The notes: generated by a model from the sequence alone, not told the origin. A DNA stretch of 64,000 nt from Acidimicrobiia bacterium (GCA_026002935.1 BPGH01000001.1:1413965-1477964), one strand, 5' to 3'. Positions 8,663 to 17,455 are shown, counted from the first letter of the stretch. Translations and numbers: made by a program.

Positions 8663-9346
8663 ATGGCCCGCCTGCTCCCGGCGCCGAGCCTCGGCCTCGC
8701 GCCCCGCACGGCCGCGGAGCGGGCCGCCCGCTACGTCCGGCGGCTCGTCTTCGACGGGCACCTGCGGCCCCACGACCGGGTGCCCCAGGACGACGTCGCG
8801 GCCGCGCTCGGCCTCAGCAGGATCCCCGTGCGAGAGGCGCTCATCGCCCTCGAACGGGAGGGGTGGGTCCGCATCGAGCCGCACCGCGGCGCGTTCGTGA
8901 ACCCGCTCGACGAGGCTGCGGTGCGGGACCACTTCGAGCTCTACGGCCTCACCTTCGGGCTCGCGGCGCGCCGGGCGGTCGAGCGTGGGGTGGCCGACGA
9001 GCTGGCGGCGACGCTGGCGGACCTGAGCGCGGCGGCCGCCGGCACCGACGACCCGGCCGAGTTCGGCCGGCTCGCCCTCGCGTTCCACGAGGCGGTCGTC
9101 GAGGCCGCCGCCTCGCCGCGCATCGGCGTCGTGCTGCGCGCGATGTCGACGATCGTGCCCGGCAACTTCTTCGCGCTCGTGCCCGATTCGGTGCCGATCG
9201 AGCGCGAGGGCCTCGAACGCCTCGTCGGAACGATCCGTGCGGCCGACGCGGACGCGACGGTGGCCGAGTACCTGCGCATGATGCGCCTCCAGGCCGACCA
9301 GGTGGTCGCGCTGTTCCGGGAACGCAACCTCTTCGGGAGCGGGTGA
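8663..9346 (+). CDS. GntR-family transcriptional regulator (FCD subfamily)
   Basis: A 227-residue regulator. Residues about 10-75 form the GntR winged helix-turn-helix (RLVFDGHLRPHDRVPQDDVA, then the recognition helix GLSRIPVREALIALEREG and the wing 'IEPHRGAFV'). The remainder is an all-helical FCD effector domain with the expected FHEAVVEAA helix. No Shine-Dalgarno precedes the start, and a -10 element lies 6 nt upstream of this ATG, so translation is probably leaderless; an in-frame ATG 6 nt upstream is the alternative. It heads an operon with hydrolase, P450 and sulfatase genes, all coupled by stop/start overlaps. FCD regulators typically respond to organic acids or CoA-pathway intermediates and often control their own operon. 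The ATAYGTT boxes here are the candidate sites. Confidence 0.9.
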   Translation: MARLLPAPSLGLAPRTAAERAARYVRRLVFDGHLRPHDRVPQDDVAAALGLSRIPVREALIALEREGWVRIEPHRGAFVNPLDEAAVRDHFELYGLTFGLAARRAVERGVADELAATLADLSAAAAGTDDPAEFGRLALAFHEAVVEAAASPRIGVVLRAMSTIVPGNFFALVPDSVPIEREGLERLVGTIRAADADATVAEYLRMMRLQADQVVALFRERNLFGSG

Positions 9347-10089
9347 TGCACTTCGTCCTCGTGCACGGCGGCGCGACGACCTCGCGGTTCTGGGACCGGC
9401 TCGTGCCGTTGCTCGCGCACCCGGTGCTCGCCGTCGACCTCCCCGGGCGCGCGGGCAAGGAGTGCGACCCGATGGCGCTGACCGTCGACGACTGCGTCGC
9501 GTCGATCGTTGCCGACGTGGAGTCCGCCGGTGTCGACGGCGACGTCGTGTTCGTCGCGCACTCCTCGGGCGGGCTGTTCGTCCCCGGGGCCGCGGCCGCG
9601 CTCGGCGAGCGCGTCCGCCACGTCGTGCTGTCGGCCGCGTCGGTGCCGCCCGAGGGCGGGACCGGGCTGGAGTGCATGCAGCCGAAGCACCGTGCCCGCA
9701 CCGAGCAGGGGATCGCCGCCGCCCGCCGCGACGGCTGGGTGCTCACGACGCCCGGCCCGCCCGAGGACCCCGAGGTGATGCGCCGCGCCTACGGCGGCGA
9801 CCCCCTCGACGACGAGACGCTCGCCTTCGTCGTCGACCCCGCGCGCGCGGTGAAGGACTCGATGAATTTCTACTTCCAGCCCGTCTCGTGGCGGGCGGTC
9901 GCGCACGTCCCGGTGACGTACGTGAAGGGCCTGCGCGACAATCCGATCCCGCCGGCGCTGCAGGACGAGATGATCGCCCGGTTGCCGAATCCCGTGGAGG
10001 TGGTCGAGATGGACGTGGGTCACATCCCCGCGGTCACGCACGCCGCCGAGTTCGCGGCCGTGTGCAACCGGGCGGCGGGTGCGCGATGA
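9346..10089 (+). CDS. Alpha/beta-fold hydrolase
   Basis: A 247-residue alpha/beta hydrolase of the salicylate-esterase/EstC-like type (short N-terminus FVLVHGGATTSRFWDRLVPLL). The nucleophile elbow reads AHSSGG, with Ser73 the probable nucleophile in place of the usual GHSxGG. The oxyanion HGG lies at residues 7-9, and 'VGHIPAVTHAAEF' near the C-terminus supplies the catalytic His. There is no signal peptide, so it is cytoplasmic. Its ATG overlaps the GntR stop (TGATG) and its own stop overlaps the P450 start (ATGA), so it is translationally coupled in the GntR operon. It probably cleaves an ester or lactone in the same catabolic route; the substrate is unknown. Confidence 0.88.
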   Translation: MHFVLVHGGATTSRFWDRLVPLLAHPVLAVDLPGRAGKECDPMALTVDDCVASIVADVESAGVDGDVVFVAHSSGGLFVPGAAAALGERVRHVVLSAASVPPEGGTGLECMQPKHRARTEQGIAAARRDGWVLTTPGPPEDPEVMRRAYGGDPLDDETLAFVVDPARAVKDSMNFYFQPVSWRAVAHVPVTYVKGLRDNPIPPALQDEMIARLPNPVEVVEMDVGHIPAVTHAAEFAAVCNRAAGAR

Positions 10090-11309
10090 CGCGGAGCACC
10101 ACGCCGACGGAGCTCTACTGGGACCCGTTCGACACCGAGATCGACGCGGACCCGTACCCCGTCTGGCGGCGGCTGCGCGACGAGGCGCCCGTGTACCGCA
10201 ACGAGCGCTACGACTTCTGGGCGCTCAGCCGATTCGACGACGTCGAGGCGGCACACAAGGACAACCAGACGTTCAGTTCCGCGCACGGAACGGTGCTCGA
10301 GCTGATGTCGCCCGACGTGGTGCGGGGCGGCAACAGCTCGATCATCTTCATGGACCCGCCCGAGCACACCCAGCTCCGGGCACTCGTGTCGCGCGCGTTC
10401 ACGCCGCGACGGGTCAGCGCGCTCGAGGGCCGCATCCGCGAGCTGTGCCGAGAGCTGTTCGCTGCGGTGGAGGGCCGGGACACGTTCGACTTCGTGCAGG
10501 ACTTCAGCGCGCGCCTGCCGGCGGAGGTCATCGCGTCCCTGCTCGGGGTCCCGGACTCCGACCGGGAGTTCGCGCGCCGCCACATCGACCTGGTGTTCCA
10601 CATCGAGCCCGGCGTCGGGATGATCAACGAGACGTCGCTGCGCGCCCAGATCACGCTGTGGGAGTACCTGGGCGCGCAGCTCGAGGAGCGGCGGAAGGCG
10701 CCCCGCGACGACATGCTGACGGGCCTCGTACAGGCGGAGATCACCGGCGACGACGGCTCGACGCGCAAGCTGACCGACCACGAGGCGACCGCGTTCGCGA
10801 ACCTGCTGATCAGTGCGGGCACCGAGACGGTCGCCCGGCTGCTCGGCAACGCGGCCGTCGTGCTCGCCGCGCACCCCGACCAGCGCGCCGACCTCGTCGC
10901 CGACCGGTCGCTGATCCCCAACGCGATCGAGGAGCTGCTGCGGTTCGAGCCCCCGTCACCCGTGCAGGGCCGCTGGACGACCCGGCCGGTCGAGCTGCAC
11001 GGCACTGCGATCCCGAAGGACGCGAAGGTGCTGCTGCTCACCGGCTCGGCGGGGCGCGACGAGCGGCGGTTCCCCGAGCCCGACCGCTTCGACGTCCGCC
11101 GCCGGATCGACCACCACCTGTCGTTCGGGTACGGGATCCACTTCTGCCTCGGCGCGGCGCTCGCGCGCCTCGAGGGCCGCATCGGGCTCGAGGAGACGCT
11201 CGCGCGGTTCCCGGCCTGGGACGTCGACCTCGCGCACGCGCGCCGGTTGCACACGAGCACCGTGCGCGGCTGGTCGTCGGTGCCGTTCTCGCCCGCACGC
11301 GGGCGATGA
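10086..11309 (+). CDS. Cytochrome P450
   Basis: A soluble bacterial class I P450 of 407 residues, the normal length. The I-helix oxygen-activation motif is present (SAGTETVARLLG), as are the K-helix ExxR (EELLR) and the heme-binding loop FGYGIHFCLGAALAR with the thiolate ligand at about Cys354. It would use ferredoxin and ferredoxin reductase, but neither is encoded in the window. It overlaps the hydrolase upstream and the sulfatase downstream by 4 nt each, so the four genes GntR-hydrolase-P450-sulfatase should be co-transcribed. The general look recalls CYP125/CYP142-type or terpenoid hydroxylases, but the family number cannot be assigned by eye. A hydroxylation of a hydrophobic substrate is likely. 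Confidence 0.95.
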   Translation: MTRSTTPTELYWDPFDTEIDADPYPVWRRLRDEAPVYRNERYDFWALSRFDDVEAAHKDNQTFSSAHGTVLELMSPDVVRGGNSSIIFMDPPEHTQLRALVSRAFTPRRVSALEGRIRELCRELFAAVEGRDTFDFVQDFSARLPAEVIASLLGVPDSDREFARRHIDLVFHIEPGVGMINETSLRAQITLWEYLGAQLEERRKAPRDDMLTGLVQAEITGDDGSTRKLTDHEATAFANLLISAGTETVARLLGNAAVVLAAHPDQRADLVADRSLIPNAIEELLRFEPPSPVQGRWTTRPVELHGTAIPKDAKVLLLTGSAGRDERRFPEPDRFDVRRRIDHHLSFGYGIHFCLGAALARLEGRIGLEETLARFPAWDVDLAHARRLHTSTVRGWSSVPFSPARGR

Positions 11310-13573
11310 CGGCCGGGCGCACGGTCGCCGACGCCGAGCCGTTCCCGCAGCCGCCGCCCGGGCGGCGGCACGGCCCGAACGTGGTGGTCGTCGTACTCGA
11401 CGACCTCGGCTTCGCGCAGCTCGGCTGCTTCGGCTCCGACGTCGCGACGCCCGCGATCGACGCGCTCGCCGCGGACGGGCTGCGCTACAACCGGTTCCAC
11501 GTCACCGCGCTGTGCTCGCCGACCCGCGCGGCGCTGCTCACCGGGCGCAACCACCACCGGGTCGGGATGGGGCTGCTGCCCGAGGTCGCGATCCGGTTCC
11601 CGGGTTACACGGGTCGCCTGCCGCGTTCGGCGGCGACCGTCGCCCGGCACCTGCGCGACGCCGGCTACTCGACGTTCGCGGTGGGCAAGTGGCACCTCGC
11701 GCCGCGCGACGAGTGGAGCGCGTCGGGCCCGTTCGACCGGTGGCCGCTCGGCGTGGGCTTCGAGCGCTACTACGGGTTCCTCGGCGGCGACACCAACCAG
11801 TGGGCGCCCGAGCTGGTGTGCGACAACCACCCCGTCGACCCCCCGGGGCCGCCGGGCGACTACCACCTCACCGAGGACCTCGCCGACCGGGCGATCCGCA
11901 TGATCCAGGACCAGCAGCAGGCGACGCCCGGCAAGCCGTTCTTCCTCTACTTCGCGACGGGCGCGGTGCACGCGCCGCACCACGTCGCGCCCGAGTGGTC
12001 CGGCCGCTACCGCGGCGCGTTCGACGACGGCTGGGACGCGTGGCGGGAGCGCACGTTCGCCCGGCAGGTCGCGTCGGGGATCGTGCCGGCGGGCACGACG
12101 CTCACCCCGAGGCCGCCGTGGGTGCGGGAGTGGTCGTCGCTGCCGGCGGCGGAGCGTCGCCTGTACGCGCGGATGATGGAGGTGTTCGCGGGCTTCCTCA
12201 CCCACACCGACGCGCAGATCGGTCGCATCGTCGGCTTCCTGCGCGACCTCGGCGTGCTCGACGACACGCTGCTGTGCGTCCTGTCCGACAACGGCGCGAG
12301 CGCCGAGGGCGGCCCGACCGGTTCGGTCAACGAGCACCGGTTCGCGCACGGCCTGCCCGAGGACCTCGCCGAGAACCTCGCGGCGATCGACGAGCTCGGC
12401 GGACCCCGCGCCTACAACCACTACGCGTGGGGCTGGGCGTGGGCGGGCAACACGCCGCTGCGCCTGTGGAAGCGCTACACGTGGCTCGGCGGGACGCGCA
12501 CGCCGCTCGTCGTCCACTGGCCGGCCGGCACGGCCGCGCGCGGCGGGATCCGCTCCCAGTTCTGCCACGCCGTCGACCTCGCGCCGACGATCCTCGACGT
12601 CGCCGGGGTCGAGCCGGCGCCGGTCGTCGACGGCGTCGAGCAGATGGGCTTCGACGGCGCCTCGCTGCGCGCGACCTTCGACGACCCGGACGCGCCCGCG
12701 CCGCGTTCGACCCAGTACTTCGAGATGCTCGGCAGCCGCGCGATCTACCACGACGGCTGGAAGGCGACGACCGACCACGTCGGCGGCCAGCTCGCGGTGG
12801 AGCGCGAACACCTCGAGGGGTCCACCGCGTTCGACGAGGACCGCTGGCTGCTGTTCGACCTCGCCAGCGACTTCTCCGAGGCCCACGACGTGTCGGCGCG
12901 ACACCCCGGCCGGCTCGCCGAGCTGGTCGCCGCGTGGGAGCGGGAGGCGGAGCGCAACGACGTGTACCCGCTGGACGACACGTTCATCGGCCGGGCGCGC
13001 GCGATGTTCCGGCCCCGCTACCCGCCGCGGCGGCGCACGGTGTACCGGCCCGGCGGCGGGCCGGTCCAGGAGGACGCGCTGCCCCCGCTCGGCAACGGGT
13101 TCACGGCCGTGGCCACCGTCGAGGTCGGCGACGACGGCGGGGAGGGCGTCGTGTACGCGTTGGGCGACTGGACGAACGGCTTCGCGTGCTACCTGGTCGG
13201 CGGGCGGCCGGTGCACGTGATCAACGGGTTCGGCCACGCGCACCGCCTCGAGGCGCCGGCGCCCCTGCGGGCCGGGCGCCACACGGTCGGGTTCCGGTTC
13301 GAGCGCGAGGGGCTCACCGGCGTGCTCCTCGTCGACGGCGAGGAGGTCGCGCGCCAGGCGCTGCCGCACGGGCTCCCGTTCCGCTGGCAGATCGGGGGCG
13401 CCGGTCTCACCGTCGGGTACGACCGCGGCCTGCCCGTCCACGACGACTACCGGCCCCCGTTCCCGTTCCGCCCGACGCTGCACGAGGTCGCCTTCGAGAT
13501 CCCGTGGATCGCGCCCGACGAACCGGACGGCGCGGCCCGGGCCGCCTACGAGGTCGCGCGCCGCGGCGAGTGA
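11306..13573 (+). CDS. Arylsulfatase-type sulfatase
   Basis: A type I sulfatase of 755 residues, close in length to the long actinobacterial arylsulfatases (AtsA-like). The formylglycine signature CSPTR (Cys70) is intact, so it needs a formylglycine-generating enzyme encoded elsewhere. Metal ligands are visible at LDD (residues 31-33) and later 'LSDNGAS'; 'VGKWHL' supplies the conserved Lys/His pair. No signal peptide is seen, so it is probably cytoplasmic. A C-terminal beta-rich extension (about 570-755) follows the catalytic core. It is the last gene of the GntR operon (4-nt overlap with P450). It would release sulfate from a sulfate ester, suggesting that the operon's substrate or an intermediate is sulfated. 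Confidence 0.93.
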   Translation: MTAGRTVADAEPFPQPPPGRRHGPNVVVVVLDDLGFAQLGCFGSDVATPAIDALAADGLRYNRFHVTALCSPTRAALLTGRNHHRVGMGLLPEVAIRFPGYTGRLPRSAATVARHLRDAGYSTFAVGKWHLAPRDEWSASGPFDRWPLGVGFERYYGFLGGDTNQWAPELVCDNHPVDPPGPPGDYHLTEDLADRAIRMIQDQQQATPGKPFFLYFATGAVHAPHHVAPEWSGRYRGAFDDGWDAWRERTFARQVASGIVPAGTTLTPRPPWVREWSSLPAAERRLYARMMEVFAGFLTHTDAQIGRIVGFLRDLGVLDDTLLCVLSDNGASAEGGPTGSVNEHRFAHGLPEDLAENLAAIDELGGPRAYNHYAWGWAWAGNTPLRLWKRYTWLGGTRTPLVVHWPAGTAARGGIRSQFCHAVDLAPTILDVAGVEPAPVVDGVEQMGFDGASLRATFDDPDAPAPRSTQYFEMLGSRAIYHDGWKATTDHVGGQLAVEREHLEGSTAFDEDRWLLFDLASDFSEAHDVSARHPGRLAELVAAWEREAERNDVYPLDDTFIGRARAMFRPRYPPRRRTVYRPGGGPVQEDALPPLGNGFTAVATVEVGDDGGEGVVYALGDWTNGFACYLVGGRPVHVINGFGHAHRLEAPAPLRAGRHTVGFRFEREGLTGVLLVDGEEVARQALPHGLPFRWQIGGAGLTVGYDRGLPVHDDYRPPFPFRPTLHEVAFEIPWIAPDEPDGAARAAYEVARRGE

Positions 13574-13578
13574 CGACC

Positions 13579-13596
13579 CGGCCCGTACCGGGGCCG
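13579..13596. terminator. Possible bidirectional hairpin between convergent genes
   Basis: CGGCCC-gtaccg-GGGCCG is a 6-bp perfect stem between the sulfatase stop and the convergent Rieske gene. There is no U tract and GC-rich inverted repeats arise easily here, so support is modest. Confidence 0.3.
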
Positions 13597-13627
13597 CCGG
13601 GCGCGGCGCGCCGCGTCGAGGGCGCCG

Positions 13628-14683
13628 TCAGTCGATCGCCTTGGCGGGATCGCTGTAGAACTGCTGCGCCCACTTGCGGTGGGCGAGGATCCCCGTCTCC
13701 TCCTTGGTGAGCACGGGGCGCTCGACGAAGCGCTTGTTCTCCCAGATCGGGATGTCCTGGCTCACGCCCGCGAGGAAGCGGTCGCCGATGTCGCGGGCGG
13801 CGTCGGGGCCGAGCGACCGTGGCGTCACCCAGCTCCAGCGCACGTGCACGTGCTCCTCGTCGATCGGGGTCGTCGACGACAAGAAGGTGAACGCGCCGGG
13901 TGTGCGCAGCACGCCGAGGCCGAGGCCGAACGACTCGCGCACGAACGTGCCACCACCGGCCTCCGTGCGCTTGTACGGCTGGTCGGTCACGAACTGCTCG
14001 GTGTCCCACGGGATGTCGGGCGTGCCGTGCACGTACTGGAAGTGTGCGAAGTCGTGGTTGTTCTCGGCCATCTCCTGGCAGCACGTCGCGATGACGAAGT
14101 CCCGCGTGTAGGGCTCCGACCACTCGGGATCGGAGAACTCGGGCACCTCGGGCACCTCGTAGAACGGTTCACCGCCCTCGAGGTGGTGCCACGCCCACAC
14201 CATCCGGTTGCGCTCGACGGTGGGGAACGCGCGCACCCGGGCCCGGCTCGGCACCTTGGGCGAGTCGGTGTAGGGGATGTCGGTGCAGCGGCCGCTGCCG
14301 CCGTCGTAGCACCAGCCGTGGAAGGGGCAGCGGATGCCCTCGCCGTCGACGCGCCCGCCCACCGCGAGGTTCGCGCCGAGGTGCGCGCAGTACGCGTCGA
14401 CCAGGCGGGCCGCGCCGGACCCGGTGCGGAACAGGGCCAGCTCGCGCCCGAAGTAGTAGACAGGGAGCACCTCGCCGGGGCGCAGCGCGTCGGACGGCGA
14501 GACGATGAACCACCCGTTGGGGATCGGGAACGGGAACCGCCGGCCGCGGGTGCGGCGCACGACCGTGCGGCGGGCGGGGTCGAGCGTGATCTCCTTGTCG
14601 GCCGGCATGGGCAGCCCGGGCGGGACGGGCGCCGACACCGGCGGGGCGGGCGCGGCGGGCCCGCGCGACTCCGTGATCGCCAT
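13628..14683 (-). CDS. Rieske non-heme iron oxygenase, alpha subunit (KshA-like)
   Basis: A 351-residue Rieske oxygenase. The [2Fe-2S] ligands are C99-x-H101 (CAHLGANL) and C119-x2-H122 (CPFHGWCYD). The catalytic iron site reads ENNHDFAHFQYVHG, giving N208/D211/H214/H219. 'PIPNGWFIVSPSD' before the Rieske domain is characteristic of the 3-ketosteroid-9-alpha-hydroxylase (KshA)/cholesterol-desaturase branch. It needs a reductase partner that is not in the window. The ATG is preceded by GGAGG at 5 nt. A perfect 7-bp inverted repeat lies upstream (14716-14738). It is divergent from the MDR gene and convergent with the sulfatase operon. Steroid or terpenoid hydroxylation or desaturation is plausible but not proven. 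Confidence 0.92.
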   Translation of the reverse strand: MAITESRGPAAPAPPVSAPVPPGLPMPADKEITLDPARRTVVRRTRGRRFPFPIPNGWFIVSPSDALRPGEVLPVYYFGRELALFRTGSGAARLVDAYCAHLGANLAVGGRVDGEGIRCPFHGWCYDGGSGRCTDIPYTDSPKVPSRARVRAFPTVERNRMVWAWHHLEGGEPFYEVPEVPEFSDPEWSEPYTRDFVIATCCQEMAENNHDFAHFQYVHGTPDIPWDTEQFVTDQPYKRTEAGGGTFVRESFGLGLGVLRTPGAFTFLSSTTPIDEEHVHVRWSWVTPRSLGPDAARDIGDRFLAGVSQDIPIWENKRFVERPVLTKEETGILAHRKWAQQFYSDPAKAID

Positions 14684-14715
14684 CTCGACCTCCTGGCGTC
14701 CTCGGCCGGCGCGCC

Positions 14716-14738
14716 CCGAACTCCCGAATCAAGTTCGG
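14716..14738. promoter_or_regulatory. Inverted repeat CCGAACT-N9-AGTTCGG
   Basis: Perfect 7-bp arms separated by 9 nt lie about 35 nt upstream of the Rieske start in the divergent Rieske/MDR intergenic region. The size and symmetry suit an operator for a dimeric repressor such as TetR. The GAAC/GTTC half-sites recur at 17936-17948 and 21345-21356 with other spacings. Confidence 0.5.
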
Positions 14739-14893
14739 ATACGCGCTCACAAAATCTAGCCGTCGCTCGGGCGGCCGGCAACGCCCGGCGATTCCCCTGC
14801 CGGGCGCCCGGCGGCCCACCATGGCGGCGCCGGCGGACGCCGGCGCAGGCCGCGAACCGGGGGGCGACGTTGGCGCGCGGGGCGACAGACGTG

Positions 14894-15841
14894 ATGAGGG
14901 CGGCCGTCGTCGACCGCTACGGCCCGCCGGAGGTGGTTCGTGTCGCCGAGGTCGCGCGACCCCGCGTGCGCAGGGGCGAGGTCCTGGTGCGCGTGGCGGC
15001 GGCCGCGGTCAGCGCCGCGGACGCGCGCATCCGCGCGGCGCGGTTCCCGCCCGGCTTCGCGCTCCCGGCGCGGCTCGCGTTCGGGGTCACGCGCCCGCGC
15101 CGGCGCGTCCTCGGCGGCACCTTCGCCGGGTTCGTCGAGACCGCCGGCGCCGGCGTCGGCCACCTCGCGCCCGGCGACGCGGTGTGCGGGATGACGGGCT
15201 CGCGACTCGGGACGCACGCCGAGTACGTCGCCGTGCGCGCCGACCGCGTCGCGCGCGTCCCGGCCGGGGTGGGCGCGGACGACGCCGCCGGCGTGCTCTT
15301 CGGCGGCACGGCGGCGCTGCACTTCCTGCGGGACCGGGCGCCGGTCGCCCCGGGCGCCTCGGTGCTCGTCAACGGCGCCTCCGGCGCGGTCGGCACGAAT
15401 GCCGTTCAGCTCGCGGTGCACTTCGGCGCGACGGTCACCGCCGTGACGAGCGCCCCGAACGCCGGGCTGGTGGAGCGGCTCGGCGCGAGCCACGTGATCG
15501 ACCACACCGTCTCCGACGTCACGGCCACCGACGCGCGCTTCGACGTGGTGCTCGACTGCGTCGGCAACCTGACGATCCGGACGGGGCGGCGGCTGCTCGC
15601 CGATCACGGGGTGCTGGTCCTCGCCGCCGCGGGCCTCGGGGAGACGATCCGTGCGCGCGGCGACGTCGTCGCCGGATCGGCACCCGAGCGGGTCGCCGAC
15701 TACGAGCTCCTCCTCGGGCTGGTGGCAACCGGCACCCTGGCCGTCGTGCACGACCACGCCTCCGGCCTCGACGGCATCGTGGACGCGCACCGCCGGGTCG
15801 ATTCCGGCCGCAAGCGCGGCAACGTGATCGTGCGCCCGTGA
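14894..15841 (+). CDS. Zinc-independent MDR family quinone reductase / alcohol dehydrogenase-like
   Basis: A 315-residue medium-chain dehydrogenase/reductase resembling NADPH:quinone reductase or enoyl reductase. Residues about 1-125 are the GroES-like fold (GPPEVVRVAEV, GTFAGFVE). The Rossmann domain carries the nucleotide motif VNGASGAVGTNAVQLA (about residues 158-173). The catalytic-zinc Cys/His set is absent, consistent with the quinone-reductase branch. The start is the ATG preceded by an in-frame GTG; no strong ribosome-binding site is seen, so leaderless or weak initiation is possible. It is divergently transcribed from the Rieske oxygenase and probably belongs to the same catabolic block, perhaps reducing an enone or quinone intermediate. 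Confidence 0.88.
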   Translation: MRAAVVDRYGPPEVVRVAEVARPRVRRGEVLVRVAAAAVSAADARIRAARFPPGFALPARLAFGVTRPRRRVLGGTFAGFVETAGAGVGHLAPGDAVCGMTGSRLGTHAEYVAVRADRVARVPAGVGADDAAGVLFGGTAALHFLRDRAPVAPGASVLVNGASGAVGTNAVQLAVHFGATVTAVTSAPNAGLVERLGASHVIDHTVSDVTATDARFDVVLDCVGNLTIRTGRRLLADHGVLVLAAAGLGETIRARGDVVAGSAPERVADYELLLGLVATGTLAVVHDHASGLDGIVDAHRRVDSGRKRGNVIVRP

Positions 15842-15880
15842 CCGCGCGACGCCCGGGCGCGGACGGGCGGGGCCGCGCGC

Positions 15881-17455
15881 CTACCCGCTCCCGTCGCCGG
15901 GCGGGAGGCGGTACGCGACGAGGCGGGGCGGGGTGGCGTTGCCGGCCGGGACCACGAGCAGGTCGTCCGCCGCGGTCATCCAGCCGTTGATCCCGCCCGG
16001 CGCCGTGGTGCGCCACACGATCGCGCCGTCGTCGCGGTCGAGCGCGAGCACCGTGCCGTCCAGCAGCGCGGTGAACAGCAGGTCGTTCACGACCGCGACG
16101 CCGCCGAGCGGGTCGCCCGGCACGTCGGCCTCCCAGAGCACGTCGCCGGTGGCGGCGTCGATCGCCGTCACCTCGCCGTCGTTCACGCCCATCGGCGCGC
16201 CGAAGTACGCGGTCTCGTCGGGCCTCAGCTCGACCGGCGAGTCGACCGTCGCGACGTACACGACCCCGTCCGCGGTCGCCGGAGGGGTGAGCACGCCGCC
16301 GTAGGTGCCGGGCGCGACCTCGGTCGGCCCCTCGAGCCGGGTGAGGTCGTCGTTGCGGTGCACGCCGACCTCCGTACGCCAACGCCGCTCGCCGGTGCGC
16401 GGGTCGAGGCCGACGACCACCCCGCCCTTGCCGGTGCCGATCACCGTGTCGCCCCGCTCGGCGTCGCGCACGATCATCGTGTGCACGAGGTCGCGGTCGA
16501 ACAGGTCGTGCGGGTGCACCTGGTGGTACCAGCGCAGCGCGCCGTCCTCGATGCCGAGGGTGAGGACCGAGTTCGTGTACAGGTTGTCCCCGGGTCGGCT
16601 CGATCCGTTGGGGAACTCGGGGGTTCCGGGGAACGGGGCCGGGTTGGCGACGCCCCAGTGGACGACGCCGCGGCCCGGGTCGACCGCCGGCGGGTACCAC
16701 GCCCCGCCGCCCGAGTTGACCCGCGGGTTGCCCCACACGTCCGGCGAGTCCACCGTGTCGAACGTCCAGCGGTCCTGCCCGGTCGCGGCGTCGAGCGCGT
16801 GGAGGATCCCCCGGTCGCCGCCCGCGTAGATGCCGCCGACGCTGACCGGCACGGTGCTCACGAGCACGAGGTCGCCGTACACGAGCGGTTGGATGTCGAC
16901 CCCGCCGGTCGGCGTCGCCGTGATCCGGCGGGTCCACAGCTCCTCGCCGGTCCCGGCGTCGACGGCGCGGATGCCGTCGGAGCCGTGGACGCCGAAGACC
17001 CGGCCGTCGGCGACCGCGACGCCGAACGGCCCGATGCTGAAGCCCGTGCCCGGCGCGGTCCACCGCGTGGCGCCGGTCGCGCGGTCGAACGCGTGGATCG
17101 CCGTGCTGCCGTCCTGCACGTACACGGTGTCGCCGACGATCAGCGGCACCGTCGACAGTGCGCCGCCCACCTCGGCCTCCCACGCCGGTTGGAGCCGGTC
17201 GACGTTCTCCGACGTGATCCGCGACGCCGGCGCTCGGCGCGTGTTGTCGTAGTCGGCGCCGGGCAGCACCCAGTCGCCGGGGTGCGCAACGTACTCGGGC
17301 GGCGCGCCCGGCGGCGCGGCCGTGGTGGTCGTCGCCGGGCGCCCGGTGCCGGGGCCGCCGCCGGTGCCCGCGTCCGTGCCGTCACCGCCCGAGCACGCCG
17401 CGCCGGCCAGCGCGACCACCGTGACGAGCGCAACCGCGCCGGCGCGGCGCCTCAC
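15881..17455 (-). CDS. PQQ-like beta-propeller lipoprotein
   Basis: A 524-residue exported beta-propeller of the PQQ-dependent dehydrogenase/YncE-like class. The N-terminus is a Sec signal ending in a lipobox-like LAGAAC (Cys21), followed by a Thr/Pro-rich linker. At least six blade repeats with the AxxGxxxW tryptophan-docking motif are visible (ATGATRW, GTGEELW, ATGQDRW, RTGERRW, ATGDVLW, DDGAIVW). The start is the GTG overlapping the SnoaL stop (GTGA), with AGGAGG 7 nt upstream. This could be a true quinoprotein dehydrogenase of the cell surface or a scaffold; the PQQ ligands and the disulfide were not confidently identified. It is co-transcribed with the SnoaL-like gene. Confidence 0.85.
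   Translation of the reverse strand: MRRRAGAVALVTVVALAGAACSGGDGTDAGTGGGPGTGRPATTTTAAPPGAPPEYVAHPGDWVLPGADYDNTRRAPASRITSENVDRLQPAWEAEVGGALSTVPLIVGDTVYVQDGSTAIHAFDRATGATRWTAPGTGFSIGPFGVAVADGRVFGVHGSDGIRAVDAGTGEELWTRRITATPTGGVDIQPLVYGDLVLVSTVPVSVGGIYAGGDRGILHALDAATGQDRWTFDTVDSPDVWGNPRVNSGGGAWYPPAVDPGRGVVHWGVANPAPFPGTPEFPNGSSRPGDNLYTNSVLTLGIEDGALRWYHQVHPHDLFDRDLVHTMIVRDAERGDTVIGTGKGGVVVGLDPRTGERRWRTEVGVHRNDDLTRLEGPTEVAPGTYGGVLTPPATADGVVYVATVDSPVELRPDETAYFGAPMGVNDGEVTAIDAATGDVLWEADVPGDPLGGVAVVNDLLFTALLDGTVLALDRDDGAIVWRTTAPGGINGWMTAADDLLVVPAGNATPPRLVAYRLPPGDGSG

Noticed and set aside
10208-13483. 1091-aa minus-strand ORF opposite P450 and sulfatase
   Set aside because: Antisense shadow; the real genes have complete catalytic motifs on the + strand.
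13602-13615. 14-bp GC-only palindrome CGCGGCGCGCCGCG
   Set aside because: Such palindromes are expected by chance at this GC content and it lies outside any promoter.
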